Source: Spirochaetales bacterium (lineage in GTDB: Bacteria > Spirochaetota > Spirochaetia > Sphaerochaetales > Sphaerochaetaceae). From it: 20,901 nt of DNA. Location of the stretch: the NCBI GenBank assembly GCA_017614625.1, contig JAGABK010000034.1:1-20901 (forward strand), written 5' to 3'. The position numbers were made by a program, and so were the translations under genes. Numbering within the stretch: position 1 is the stretch's first letter; each line of letters opens with the position of its first letter. Below the pieces are notes generated by a model. That model ran no database searches. It saw only the letters and a program-made list of their open reading frames with translations, and was not told the DNA's origin. Positions 1 through 7,365 of the stretch are shown here, piece after piece.

Positions 1-156
1 GGTGAGATTCTTGTCCGTCAGCACGGAACAAAGATCCATCCGGGCGAGAACGTCGGTCTCGGATCCGATTACACTCTCTTTGCAAAGGTCGGCGGAGAGG
101 TCCTCTATCACGAGAGGAACAACCGCAAGTACGTCAGCATCAAGGCAGAGAACTGA
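1..156 (+). CDS. rpmA: 50S ribosomal protein L27, C-terminal part (5' end outside window)
   Basis: This is the last 51 codons of L27, a protein of the large ribosomal subunit whose N-terminus lies near the peptidyl-transferase centre. Frame 1 is open from the first base and ends in TGA at 154-156. It reads GEILVRQHGTKIHPGENVG, then a TLFAKVGGEV stretch and NRKYVSIKAEN, matching the conserved L27 core (IIVRQRGTKFHAG, TLFAK, NRKFISIEAE in E. coli). The start codon and the N-terminal glycine-rich arm are outside the window. It lies 22 bp before obgE, the usual order in many bacteria, and is probably cotranscribed with it. The identification rests on unambiguous motif agreement. Confidence 0.95.
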   Translation, partial: GEILVRQHGTKIHPGENVGLGSDYTLFAKVGGEVLYHERNNRKYVSIKAEN

Positions 157-178
157 CAACTGAAGAGCAAATCACTCT

Positions 179-1240
179 ATGTTCGGTTTTTCAGATGAAA
201 CCTATATCGACATTGCCTCCGGAAACGGGGGCAATGGTTGTGTCTCATTCAGGCGCGAGAAATTCGTCGAAAAAGGCGGTCCCGACGGCGGTGACGGCGG
301 AAAAGGCGGAGATCTCGTTTTCGTCGTCAAGGACAACCTGAGGACGCTGGCACATCTGAAGATCATCCGCACCTTCCGCGCCGAGAACGGCAGGAACGGC
401 AGCGGCGCCCGCTGCTACGGAAGGGCGGGGAACGACATGGAGATCCCCGTTCCCCCGGGAACGGTCATCAAGGATGCCCATACCGGCGAGATCATCAAGG
501 ACCTCACCGGGGTGGACCGCTTCGTCTTCCTCAAGGGAGGACGCGGAGGTCTGGGCAACTACCATTTCAGGACATCGACGAGACAGGCTCCCAAGTTCGC
601 CCAACCGGGCGAGCCGGGAATCGAGATGCGCGTGGGTCTTGAGCTGCTGGTCATCGCGGACATCGGCTTCGTGGGTTTCCCCAACGCCGGAAAGAGCTCG
701 CTGATGAACATGCTCACCAACGCCAGGAGCAAGGTCGCTTCCTATCCGTTCACGACGAAGATCCCCCAGCTGGGAATGATGCGTCTGGGCGAGCAGGACG
801 TGGTCATAGCCGACATCCCGGGAATCATCGAAGGCGCGAGCCAGGGTGCGGGAATGGGCTTCAAGTTCCTGAGGCACATCTCAAGGACCGGAGGGCTGGC
901 CTATCTCGTGGACATTTCCGATCCGGATTTCCTGGACAGGTACGAGCTTCTGCGCAACGAGCTGGAGACGTACTCGCCGGACCTTGTCATGAAGAAGGAG
1001 GTCCTTATCGGGACCAAGCTGGACGAGGAGGGGGCGCCGGAGAACTTCGAGCGCTTCAAGGCCAAGTACAGCGACAAGACGGTGTTCGGGATGTCCATCT
1101 TCGACGAGGATTCGGTCAAACCCATCATGAAGGCCTTCGTCGACATGATAGGAAAGCCGGCTGAGGAGAAGGGCTTCTCCTCGAGACCCGACACGGACGC
1201 ATACTATCCGGAGACGCAGGAGGAATATGAGCGGAAATAG
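179..1240 (+). CDS. obgE: GTPase Obg/CgtA, late 50S assembly factor
   Basis: Obg is a GTPase that binds late pre-50S particles and links ribosome assembly to nutrient state. The 353-residue product has the glycine-rich Obg fold at residues 1-160 (GNGGNGCVSFRREKF, GGPDGGDGGKGG), then the G domain. G1 is GFPNAGKSS (166-174), G2 is SYPFTTK (188-194), G3 is DIPG (212-215) and G5 includes the serine of MSI (about 306). G4 reads TKLD (279-282) instead of the usual NKxD, a substitution also found in eukaryotic Rac GTPases, so binding is probably retained. No long C-terminal extension follows. Only a weak purine stretch precedes the ATG. Its last codons overlap nadD by 14 bp, and the nadD ribosome-binding site lies inside obgE. 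Confidence 0.96.
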   Translation: MFGFSDETYIDIASGNGGNGCVSFRREKFVEKGGPDGGDGGKGGDLVFVVKDNLRTLAHLKIIRTFRAENGRNGSGARCYGRAGNDMEIPVPPGTVIKDAHTGEIIKDLTGVDRFVFLKGGRGGLGNYHFRTSTRQAPKFAQPGEPGIEMRVGLELLVIADIGFVGFPNAGKSSLMNMLTNARSKVASYPFTTKIPQLGMMRLGEQDVVIADIPGIIEGASQGAGMGFKFLRHISRTGGLAYLVDISDPDFLDRYELLRNELETYSPDLVMKKEVLIGTKLDEEGAPENFERFKAKYSDKTVFGMSIFDEDSVKPIMKAFVDMIGKPAEEKGFSSRPDTDAYYPETQEEYERK

Positions 1241-1838
1241 GATCGCCATCCTGGGCGGCAGTTTCGACCCGGTCCATCTGGGCCACCTCTTCCTGCTCCA
1301 CTGCGCCGTCTCAATGACGGATTACACGAAGTTCATCCTGATTCCGGCGAAACTCAGCAATTTCAAGCAGGGAAGCTCTCCTCTGGCATCGGACAGGTGC
1401 CGTCTGGAGATGCTCTCGCTCGCCCTTCAGGACTACAGGGAAATCTATCCGCAGGACAGGGAAGCGGACATCGTCATCTCGGACATGGAGATCAGCCGCG
1501 GGGGAGTCTCATACACCTCCGACACGGTGCGCTTCTTCCGTGAGAGCGACCCGTCGGCGCAAATCGGCCTTGTCATGGGCGACGACCATGTGGGCGGTCT
1601 TTCCCGCTGGCACGACTTCGGCTACCTGAGGGACAACGTCGAGTTCCTCATCTGCCGCAGGTCGGGCGACGACGGGATCTGGAAGGACCTTCCGGAGAAC
1701 ATCAGGTACAAAAAGCTCGAGCCGTCAGAGCTTGCACCGCAGTCCTCGAGCGCCGTCAGGGCGGACAGGGATGCCAATCTCGATTATCTGTCACAGAGGG
1801 TGAGGGAATATGTCAGAGCCAACAATCTTTACAGCTGA
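1227..1838 (+). CDS. nadD: nicotinate-nucleotide adenylyltransferase
   Basis: NadD joins nicotinate mononucleotide and ATP to form deamido-NAD in cytosolic NAD synthesis. The 203-residue protein opens with the nucleotidyltransferase motif GGSFDPVHLGH (residues 10-20), whose histidines bind the ATP phosphates. It carries a C-terminal QSSSAVRADR segment corresponding to the family's ISSTxIR motif. Length is normal for NadD. The ATG is preceded by a strong AGGAGG five or six bases upstream inside the obgE end. The gene overlaps obgE by 14 bp and yqeK by 29 bp, so translational coupling is likely. The obgE-nadD-yqeK-rsfS order is widespread in bacteria, which supports the assignment. Confidence 0.94.
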   Translation: MSGNRIAILGGSFDPVHLGHLFLLHCAVSMTDYTKFILIPAKLSNFKQGSSPLASDRCRLEMLSLALQDYREIYPQDREADIVISDMEISRGGVSYTSDTVRFFRESDPSAQIGLVMGDDHVGGLSRWHDFGYLRDNVEFLICRRSGDDGIWKDLPENIRYKKLEPSELAPQSSSAVRADRDANLDYLSQRVREYVRANNLYS

Positions 1839-2436
1839 GCAGCTGACTGACTACCTCAGACGCACCGTTTCGGAGAAGCGTTTCATCCACAGCCTCGGCG
1901 TGGCCGGGACTACGGAGGACGTGCTTGTCCGCTTCCGCTGCACGAACTACGAGAAGAGCTGGAAAGGCTTTTCCGCCGCAACTTTCTGCGGCCTTGCCCA
2001 TGACATCGCCCGCGAGATGACGGATGCCGAACTTCTGGACTACTGCAGGAAAAACAATGTCTATCTGTCAACAGAGGACATCGAGGCGCCTGTCCTTGCG
2101 CACGGAACCGTGTCCGCAGAGATAGCCATGGGACTTGCGGGAGCGTTTCCGTTCTCATGGTACAGGGCCCTCTGCACGCACACCACGGGCAACGCCGGTA
2201 TGGACGACCTGGCCCTGGCTCTTTTCATCGCGGACTACATCGAGCCGTCGAGGACCTTCATGGCGGAGGAGAAGAGGGCCTTCTATCTCGGGGCCGGAAG
2301 CATTTACCGGTGCGCCTACCGTATCCTGTGTGATATGATTGACCATTGGAGGGCGAAGGGTTTCCACGACGCCTCCAGCGGTTCGCTCGCAATGAAGGCC
2401 TGGCTCGAGAAGTCGAAGGGTTGCATCTATGGGTAA
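1810..2436 (+). CDS. yqeK: HD-domain hydrolase, YqeK-type (bis(5'-nucleosyl)-tetraphosphatase, symmetrical)
   Basis: Proteins of the YqeK family are metal-dependent HD phosphohydrolases; studied members cleave diadenosine tetraphosphate symmetrically to ADP. The 208-residue sequence has the expected metal-ligand order: H27 in RFIHSLGVA, the HD pair H64-D65 in GLAHDIAREM, H98 in LAHGTVSAEIA, the H124 motif HTTGNAGM, and D142 in ADYIEPSR. The HTTGxxxM and DYIEP motifs separate YqeK from other HD proteins. The ATG at 1810 lies within nadD; GAGGG is a few bases upstream. The stop overlaps the next gene by 8 bp. Function is assigned by family; the exact substrate in this organism is inferred. Confidence 0.9.
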   Translation: MSEPTIFTAEQLTDYLRRTVSEKRFIHSLGVAGTTEDVLVRFRCTNYEKSWKGFSAATFCGLAHDIAREMTDAELLDYCRKNNVYLSTEDIEAPVLAHGTVSAEIAMGLAGAFPFSWYRALCTHTTGNAGMDDLALALFIADYIEPSRTFMAEEKRAFYLGAGSIYRCAYRILCDMIDHWRAKGFHDASSGSLAMKAWLEKSKGCIYG

Positions 2437-3022
2437 GAAGGGGAGAAAGACGAAAGCCGTACTCTTTGCGCTTGTCATCCTGACGGCCCTGCTTCTCTGC
2501 TCGTGCTCCGGCAAGACGACGGTATGCTACTACGCCTACTTCGAGAACAGCGCCTACGCAATGGTGTACGTCCCCTCGTCGGGGACCTTCTACTGCATCA
2601 GGCTGCCTCTGGAGCAGATACTGCTCTGGGGAAAGGCTTCGGGACTGGATTCGATTCCCATAGCCATGCGCAACTACGTGGGGCTGAAGGACAGCGGGTT
2701 CATCCTGGGGACTGCGGATACGCTGCAGACCATCAGGGACATGCTCGACGCCCTTGGCTCGGAGTCGGACGAGCCCGCTTCAAGCGGGAAGCGCGTGGAC
2801 ACCATGATACTCAAGGCTCCGGTCTTGAGCAAAAAACCCGTGTCGGATAAGATGAACCAGCTCTGCGGGCAGGATGCGGAGAACCTGCTGAAGTTTCTCG
2901 CCGACAGGACGCCCAAGGGCCTGTGCTACGACGCACATGCATTTTTCGATACAGACGATCTGAACTTCTCCCAGCGTTATTTCTCGCAATGGCTGGAGCA
3001 GGTTCTCGGAGGAATACAATGA
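2429..3022 (+). CDS. small predicted lipoprotein of unknown function between yqeK and rsfS
   Basis: I do not recognise the function. The 197-residue product starts with a basic n-region (MGKKGRKTK), a hydrophobic stretch (VLFALVILTALLL) and a cysteine pair in LLCSCSG, so it is probably lipidated at C26 (or C24) and anchored in a membrane. The mature part contains YVPSSGTFYCIRLPLEQ and a central leucine-rich segment ending in DMLDALGSESDE, then a lysine-rich linker and an aromatic C-terminus. In spirochaetes this slot is, to my recollection, often occupied by a LytR-CpsA-Psr-type protein, and the segment at residues 48-112 might be a divergent or shortened relative. I could not find the LCP arginine motifs, so that is only a guess. 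It overlaps both neighbours and is clearly part of the operon. Confidence 0.8.
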   Translation: MGKKGRKTKAVLFALVILTALLLCSCSGKTTVCYYAYFENSAYAMVYVPSSGTFYCIRLPLEQILLWGKASGLDSIPIAMRNYVGLKDSGFILGTADTLQTIRDMLDALGSESDEPASSGKRVDTMILKAPVLSKKPVSDKMNQLCGQDAENLLKFLADRTPKGLCYDAHAFFDTDDLNFSQRYFSQWLEQVLGGIQ

Positions 3023-3357
3023 AAGAAGAAACCGCACGTCAGGCAGAACAGCTCTGTGCCTTCCTTACGGACCACAAGGGTCAGGAAGTGACTACCATCG
3101 ATGTCTCGGATGACTGTTCCTGGACCGATTGCTTCATCATATGCACGGTGACGAGCCTCGGACACCTCAGGGGCCTCGCGCATGAGATCTGGGGCGAGAT
3201 CGACAGCCTGGGCCTGGAGGTCAGGAACCGCCACAAGGCCGTCGGAGACGACGGTTGGGAGCTCATCGACTGCGGAGACATAGTGATCCATCTCATGAGC
3301 AGGGAGATGAGGGACTTCTATTCCCTCGAGAAACTCTGGCAGAGGTTCGGCAGGTAA
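3019..3357 (+). CDS. rsfS: ribosome silencing factor RsfS (DUF143)
   Basis: RsfS binds L14 on the free 50S subunit and blocks subunit joining during starvation. The 112-residue product shows the family pattern: DHKGQEVTTIDVSD, then SWTDCFIICT, HLRGLAHEIW, the GDDGWELIDCGDIVIHLMS block with the conserved W-x-LID-GDIVIH core, and REMRDFYSLEKLW. The open frame extends upstream to 2923, but the start chosen is the ATG at 3019. It has GGAGGAA just upstream, forms an ATGA overlap with the preceding stop and gives the usual family length. It is the last gene of the obgE operon and ends 3 bp from an opposing gene, with no terminator hairpin visible between them. Confidence 0.95.
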   Translation: MKEETARQAEQLCAFLTDHKGQEVTTIDVSDDCSWTDCFIICTVTSLGHLRGLAHEIWGEIDSLGLEVRNRHKAVGDDGWELIDCGDIVIHLMSREMRDFYSLEKLWQRFGR

Positions 3358-3360
3358 GCC

Positions 3361-4188
3361 TTATTTCTGGATATTGCCCGTCACGGCATCAAGAATCATC
3401 GACACAAGCATCTGGCTGTTGCCTCTCATGGAAGTGGAGGCAAGGGCCGCTTTGAGCTCGGGTATCTGGTTCGCCCCGAAGACTGCGGGCGGAAGCTTGG
3501 CCTTGTACATCTCGTTGGCAAGCAGCACGAACGCAAGCTCGGCGGTGCCTTTCTCGAACGGCTGGATCCTGAGGACTTCGGCGAACAGGAAGGCCGCCCT
3601 TGCCACGGGGTGGAGTACCGACCAGGTCCCGTTGTACTGGGAGAACATGGCCTCGGTCTCCTGGCTCTGGTTTCCGCCGAGCCTGTAGCTTCCGGCGTAT
3701 CTCTCGTCAATCGACATCAGCAGCCTGGAGTGCAGGTCCAGAAGCTTCTTCTCGTTCAGCTCGAACGGGATCATGGACAGCGTGGAGCGCATGTTCAGCG
3801 CCATGATCTGCTTCTCGAGGGGGATTCCCTCCTGGTTCTCGAGGTTGAATATGGCAAGGACCTGCTCGAAGGAGATGTCCGTGTTGTCGTAGGTGAGGGC
3901 CTCCAGCACGATCTCGACCTTCTTGTCAGTGGTCAGCGTGAACTGGCTCGCGCTTGAGCGGAGCTTGTCGGCTTCCCTGTAGTCCTGGCTTCCGGTCCTG
4001 AGGGCGCGGTTCTTCATGTACCTGAGGGTCCTTCCGTCGGCGGGTTTCTGCGTTCCCGCGGGGATGCTCCAGACCCAGTTGCCGCAGCGTGCGGCTCCCT
4101 CGATCTTTCCTTCGGAACAGAGCGACCTGACTCTTCTCTCACTGATGCCCCATCTCTGGGCGGCTTCTTTCGTGCTGATGTACTCCAT
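3361..4188 (-). CDS. HTH-Fic fusion protein with a degenerate (probably inactive) Fic motif
   Basis: The 275-residue product begins with a helix-turn-helix of the MerR/excisionase-like type (YISTKEAAQRWGISERRVR, then EGKIEGAARCGNWVWSIP; residues 3-45). This arrangement is familiar from HTH-Fic proteins. The rest follows the Fic fold: a helix with ERYAGSYRLGG (162-172), then HPVARAAFLFAEVLRIQPF (193-211) and a LLANEMYKAKLPP helix (222-234). The catalytic motif HPFxxGNGRxxR is replaced at residues 209-220 by QPFEKGTAELAF. The catalytic histidine, the GNGR anion-hole residues and the final arginine are all gone, so AMP transfer is unlikely. A DNA-binding or sensing role is inferred. The ATG has no Shine-Dalgarno sequence, and a TTGAAT-17-TATCCT promoter lies directly upstream. 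It converges on rsfS. Confidence 0.85.
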   Translation of the reverse strand: MEYISTKEAAQRWGISERRVRSLCSEGKIEGAARCGNWVWSIPAGTQKPADGRTLRYMKNRALRTGSQDYREADKLRSSASQFTLTTDKKVEIVLEALTYDNTDISFEQVLAIFNLENQEGIPLEKQIMALNMRSTLSMIPFELNEKKLLDLHSRLLMSIDERYAGSYRLGGNQSQETEAMFSQYNGTWSVLHPVARAAFLFAEVLRIQPFEKGTAELAFVLLANEMYKAKLPPAVFGANQIPELKAALASTSMRGNSQMLVSMILDAVTGNIQK

Positions 4189-4195
4189 AGGTTAT

Positions 4196-4224
4196 AGGAT
4201 ATTCCGAACTCGGTAGGAATTCAA
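4196..4224 (-). promoter_or_regulatory. predicted sigma-70 promoter of the HTH-Fic gene, possibly leaderless
   Basis: Reading the minus strand, TTGAAT (4224-4219) is followed by a 17-base spacer and TATCCT (4201-4196). Only seven bases separate the -10 box from the ATG at 4188. Transcription would then begin at or next to the start codon, which fits the missing Shine-Dalgarno sequence. A short inverted repeat (GCGGA-A-TCCGC) precedes the -35 box. This is a consensus match only; no start site is known. Confidence 0.5.
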
Positions 4225-4235
4225 GCGGATTCCGC

Positions 4236-5042
4236 TCAGACGATGAAGCGTCTTATCGCCTCGGCGACCCCGCAGCTGTCGCAGTCGGCCTCCGTCACGT
4301 AGGCGGCGATCTCCTTCACGCGGGAAGGGGAGTTTGCCACCGCCACCGGAAGGCCCGAGGCCAGGAGCATGTCGATGTCGTTGTAATAGTCTCCTATGGA
4401 CATGACGGCGTCCTTCCCGATGCCGTAATACCGGCAGAGGACATCGACGGCCGTCCCCTTGTTTATCCCCTTGGGGACGATCTCAAGGTAGATGTCGGAG
4501 GATTTGAAGCAATCGACCTGATCCGGATAGCGTGTCCGGATGGCTTCCTGCAGCCGGGTGACCTTGTCCGGGTCCATGTCCACGCCGAGCATCTTGTTGG
4601 GGGCGCGGGAGGAGAGGAGGTCCATTGTGTCGGTGATGGTGCCCTCGAGTCCGGTGGCTCTGGTCTCGGAGTCCCTCCAGAAGTCATGGCCGGGGTCCAG
4701 GAACCAGCTGTCCCCGATGTAGAGGAAAAGCGCGCAGCCCAGATCCCTGACGACGGCGTTTATCCCCTTCGCCACGGAGGGGTCTATGAAGTGCTGTTCT
4801 ATGACCGAGCCGTCCCATCTCTGCACGACGCAGCCTCCCAGGGAGGGGAAGGCCTCGTGTATGCCCAGCCTTTCCATGAACGTCCTTGCCGACGGGGCAA
4901 TGCGGCCGGAGTTGACGGCCACGTGCACGCCTTTCTCCCGGTGGGCCCATTTTATGGCCTTCACGTTCTCTTCGGGGATGGTCCTGCTGCTGTCGATGAG
5001 GGTTCCGTCTATGTCCAGGCAAATCAGTTCTATGCGGCTCAT
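4236..5042 (-). CDS. Cof-type HAD-IIB family phosphatase
   Basis: This is a cytosolic magnesium-dependent phosphatase of the haloacid dehalogenase superfamily, subclass IIB (Cof type), which usually acts on sugar or cofactor phosphates. The 268 residues carry motif I DIDGTLID (nucleophile D10, acid/base D12), motif II serine S45 in VNSGR, the catalytic lysine K195 in KGINKGTAV preceded by LEIVP, and motif IV GDYYND (217-222). The frame stays open to 5096, but the ATG at 5042 puts motif I at the usual distance from the N-terminus. No clear Shine-Dalgarno sequence precedes either start. The substrate cannot be predicted. It reads in the same direction as the HTH-Fic gene, 47 bp away, but that gene appears to have its own promoter. 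Confidence 0.88.
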   Translation of the reverse strand: MSRIELICLDIDGTLIDSSRTIPEENVKAIKWAHREKGVHVAVNSGRIAPSARTFMERLGIHEAFPSLGGCVVQRWDGSVIEQHFIDPSVAKGINAVVRDLGCALFLYIGDSWFLDPGHDFWRDSETRATGLEGTITDTMDLLSSRAPNKMLGVDMDPDKVTRLQEAIRTRYPDQVDCFKSSDIYLEIVPKGINKGTAVDVLCRYYGIGKDAVMSIGDYYNDIDMLLASGLPVAVANSPSRVKEIAAYVTEADCDSCGVAEAIRRFIV

Positions 5043-5128
5043 GTTCTGTGGAAAATGGTGGCCGCTTTCCCATATAATGTCAACCGTCGGGGCCAATGTG
5101 GACTTTTGTGAAGTTGTCCGCGTTTTCC

Positions 5129-5157
5129 TTGTTGTCTTCCATTCAAGAGGTTATAGA
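5129..5157 (+). promoter_or_regulatory. candidate promoter of the two-component operon
   Basis: TTGTTG (5129-5134), a 17-base spacer and TATAGA (5152-5157) lie six bases before the response-regulator ATG at 5164. The boxes are moderate matches. If used, the transcript would be nearly leaderless. AGAGG and GAGAAAG are present upstream of the ATG and could act as a weak ribosome-binding site on a longer transcript, so this call is uncertain. Confidence 0.35.
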
Positions 5158-5163
5158 GAAAGC

Positions 5164-5871
5164 ATGAAGTTGATTTACGTCGTCGAAGACCATCAGGTCA
5201 TCAGGGAAGGAGTGAGAAGATATCTCGAGCTCGCAGGCTACAAGGTCCTGGGGTTCGGCAACATCGCGTCTGTCCGCGAGGCTTTCAGGATCACGAAGGC
5301 CGACCTCCTCATCCAGGACGTCATGCTTCCCGACGGCGACGGCTTCGAGTTCGTCAAGAAACTCAGGGAGACGGTGGACATCCCCGTCATCTTCATGACC
5401 GCGCGCATCGCCGAGGAGGACCGCATCCACGGTTTCGAGCTGGGCGCCGACGACTACATCTCCAAGCCTTTCTCCCCCAAGGAGCTGGTACTGCGCGTGC
5501 AGGCCATCTTCCGCAGGATCGACGGGGGCAGGGAAGCCGACACAGGACACAGGCACAGGTTCAAGGCTGAAAGCGGAATCCTCTGCTTCGACGAGATCGA
5601 GCACAAGGTCACGGTCAACGACGAGCCCCTGTCCCTGACTGCGGCAGAGTGGAGGATACTGGGTCTTCTGATCGAGAACTCGTCCAGGATCCTGCCCAGG
5701 TCCGAGATCCTGAAGAAATGCTTCGACTATTCGTCCGAATCCTATGAAAGGATCGCGGATACCCATATCAAGAACCTCCGCGCCAAGCTCGGTCCGTATC
5801 CGTGGATCGAGACGGTCAGGGGATACGGTTACAGGTTCATCGGCTATCCGGTGGAGGAGAGCAGCTTATGA
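5164..5871 (+). CDS. OmpR/PhoB-family response regulator
   Basis: This is a DNA-binding response regulator of a two-component system. The 235-residue protein has an N-terminal receiver (about 1-115) with acidic pocket E8/D9, phospho-acceptor D52 in LIQDVMLPDGDG, switch threonine T79 in VIFMTA and lysine K101 in YISKPFSP. A C-terminal winged helix (about 135-232) contains LSLTAAEWRILGLL, a DTHIKNLRAKL recognition region and the closing TVRGYGYRF. All key residues are present. The open frame extends upstream to 4786, but the ATG at 5164 gives a normal receiver start. It overlaps the kinase gene by four bases (ATGA), which makes the pairing secure. Target genes are unknown. Confidence 0.95.
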   Translation: MKLIYVVEDHQVIREGVRRYLELAGYKVLGFGNIASVREAFRITKADLLIQDVMLPDGDGFEFVKKLRETVDIPVIFMTARIAEEDRIHGFELGADDYISKPFSPKELVLRVQAIFRRIDGGREADTGHRHRFKAESGILCFDEIEHKVTVNDEPLSLTAAEWRILGLLIENSSRILPRSEILKKCFDYSSESYERIADTHIKNLRAKLGPYPWIETVRGYGYRFIGYPVEESSL

Positions 5872-7364
5872 GAAAGGTCTTTCTGAGATATTTTCTCAGC
5901 ATTCTCGCCATAGCCGTAACGATTCTCGTCATCCAGTACGGCGTGCTCTTCGTCCAGTACGATGTCAGCCAGAAGCAGTGGATGAACAACGTCTACAACG
6001 ATTTCGTCACGTACATAGAGAACAACATCCGCAACGGTTCGTTCGCAGACTACGGAATCAACGGAATCCTGCGCACGGTCTCGCAGCAGCTTGACGACGA
6101 CAGGATCAGCGGCTTCATCGTCAGAAGCGCCGACGGAAGCGAGGTGATGACGTTCGGCAAGACCGGAAGCGGCAAGATGCTCACCTCGTTCCTTCCCCAG
6201 AACCAGAGGAACCCCTCCGACGACAACGTCACAAAGAAGGTCAGCAAGGCCACGCGCATAAACCTGGAGATAAAGCTGGACTTCTTCAACAGGGTCACGT
6301 CGGTCACCATAAAGGATGTCTCGGCCACCAGCAACGTGGAGATCAGTCTTCCCGCCTCGTTCAGGGACGAGGACGTGATCGGTTCCGTCATCCTCGCGGC
6401 CGACGGGGAGGACGCAGTCATCCTGGACCTCCTGACGTACAATCCCAGGACATACGAGTATTCCAAGGACATCATCAACTCCTGTCTGAAGGGACTGATG
6501 ATCTCGCTTCCCGTATGCCTTGCGCTGGCGCTGATCGCCGCATGGATCATAAGCTCCCGCAACGCCAAGTACATCAACGGCGTGCGCAAGGCCCTGAACG
6601 ACTTGTCGCACGGAAAGCCGGGAGTGACGATCCCGCACCAGAAGAACAGCGAGCTGAACGAGATCACCGTCGCGATAGAGGAACTGGACAAGGACCTTCA
6701 GGCAAACGCCAAGAGCCGCAAGGCATGGCTGAACAGCATATCGCATGACCTGAACACGCCCACAACTGCCATGAAGATGATAATCGACGGTCTGAACGAC
6801 GGCGTCTTCCAGGCCGATTCCGAGACCTTGAGCGAACTGCAGAAGGAGAACGACACCCTGGCAGAAAGAATCGGGAAGGTCATCGACTTCTCGACACTGC
6901 AGGCAGACGCGGAGCCGGCTCTGGAGAATCTCGATGCCGCCCGGTTCATGTCGGACGTCCTCGAGGTCTTCGAAGGCTCGCAGGCCGTGGAATCCAGCGC
7001 AGAGTGCGCAGCCGTCCGCTGCGACAACGCCCTTATGTCACGTGCCGTCACAGAACTGCTTAAAAACGCCGTCGAGGCCAGGGGAGAGGATGCCGAACCT
7101 GTCAGATGGACCCTCAGGGAGACCGATGACAGCTACGAGATGGTTATCTCCAACAGGGGACACATCGAGAACGACATGGACAACGATTTCTTCGAGCCCT
7201 GGACAAGGGGCGACTGGTCGAGGACAAGCGGAGGCTCGGGTCTGGGCCTGCCGATCGTGGCCACGATCATGTACCTGCACAACGGCAGCATCAGCCTGAA
7301 GCAGGCTGACGAAGACCATGTAGAGGCCGTGGCAAGATGGCCGAAGGAAGACCCGAAGGCCTGA
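5868..7364 (+). CDS. membrane sensor histidine kinase, partner of the preceding regulator
   Basis: The 498-residue kinase has an N-terminal membrane segment (about 7-30), a predicted extracytoplasmic sensor region of about 180 residues, a second membrane segment (about 207-230) and a HAMP-like linker. The H-box is NSISHDLNTPTTAM with H293 as the likely phosphorylation site. The ATPase domain has an N-box ELLKNAVEA (N400), an F-box-like FFEPW (441-445) and a G2 box GGSGLGLPIV (455-464). The G1 box is the short VISNRGHI form without the DxGxG aspartate. The sensor region does not resemble a domain I recognise, so the signal is unknown. The stop is one base from the convergent lysC stop, leaving no room for a dedicated terminator. 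Confidence 0.94.
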   Translation: MRKVFLRYFLSILAIAVTILVIQYGVLFVQYDVSQKQWMNNVYNDFVTYIENNIRNGSFADYGINGILRTVSQQLDDDRISGFIVRSADGSEVMTFGKTGSGKMLTSFLPQNQRNPSDDNVTKKVSKATRINLEIKLDFFNRVTSVTIKDVSATSNVEISLPASFRDEDVIGSVILAADGEDAVILDLLTYNPRTYEYSKDIINSCLKGLMISLPVCLALALIAAWIISSRNAKYINGVRKALNDLSHGKPGVTIPHQKNSELNEITVAIEELDKDLQANAKSRKAWLNSISHDLNTPTTAMKMIIDGLNDGVFQADSETLSELQKENDTLAERIGKVIDFSTLQADAEPALENLDAARFMSDVLEVFEGSQAVESSAECAAVRCDNALMSRAVTELLKNAVEARGEDAEPVRWTLRETDDSYEMVISNRGHIENDMDNDFFEPWTRGDWSRTSGGSGLGLPIVATIMYLHNGSISLKQADEDHVEAVARWPKEDPKA

Positions 7365-7365
7365 T

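Noticed and set aside
2923..3018. Longer rsfS start giving 144 residues
   Set aside because: The extra 32 residues overlap the upstream lipoprotein gene and do not resemble the family; the ATG at 3019 has a good ribosome-binding site and normal length.
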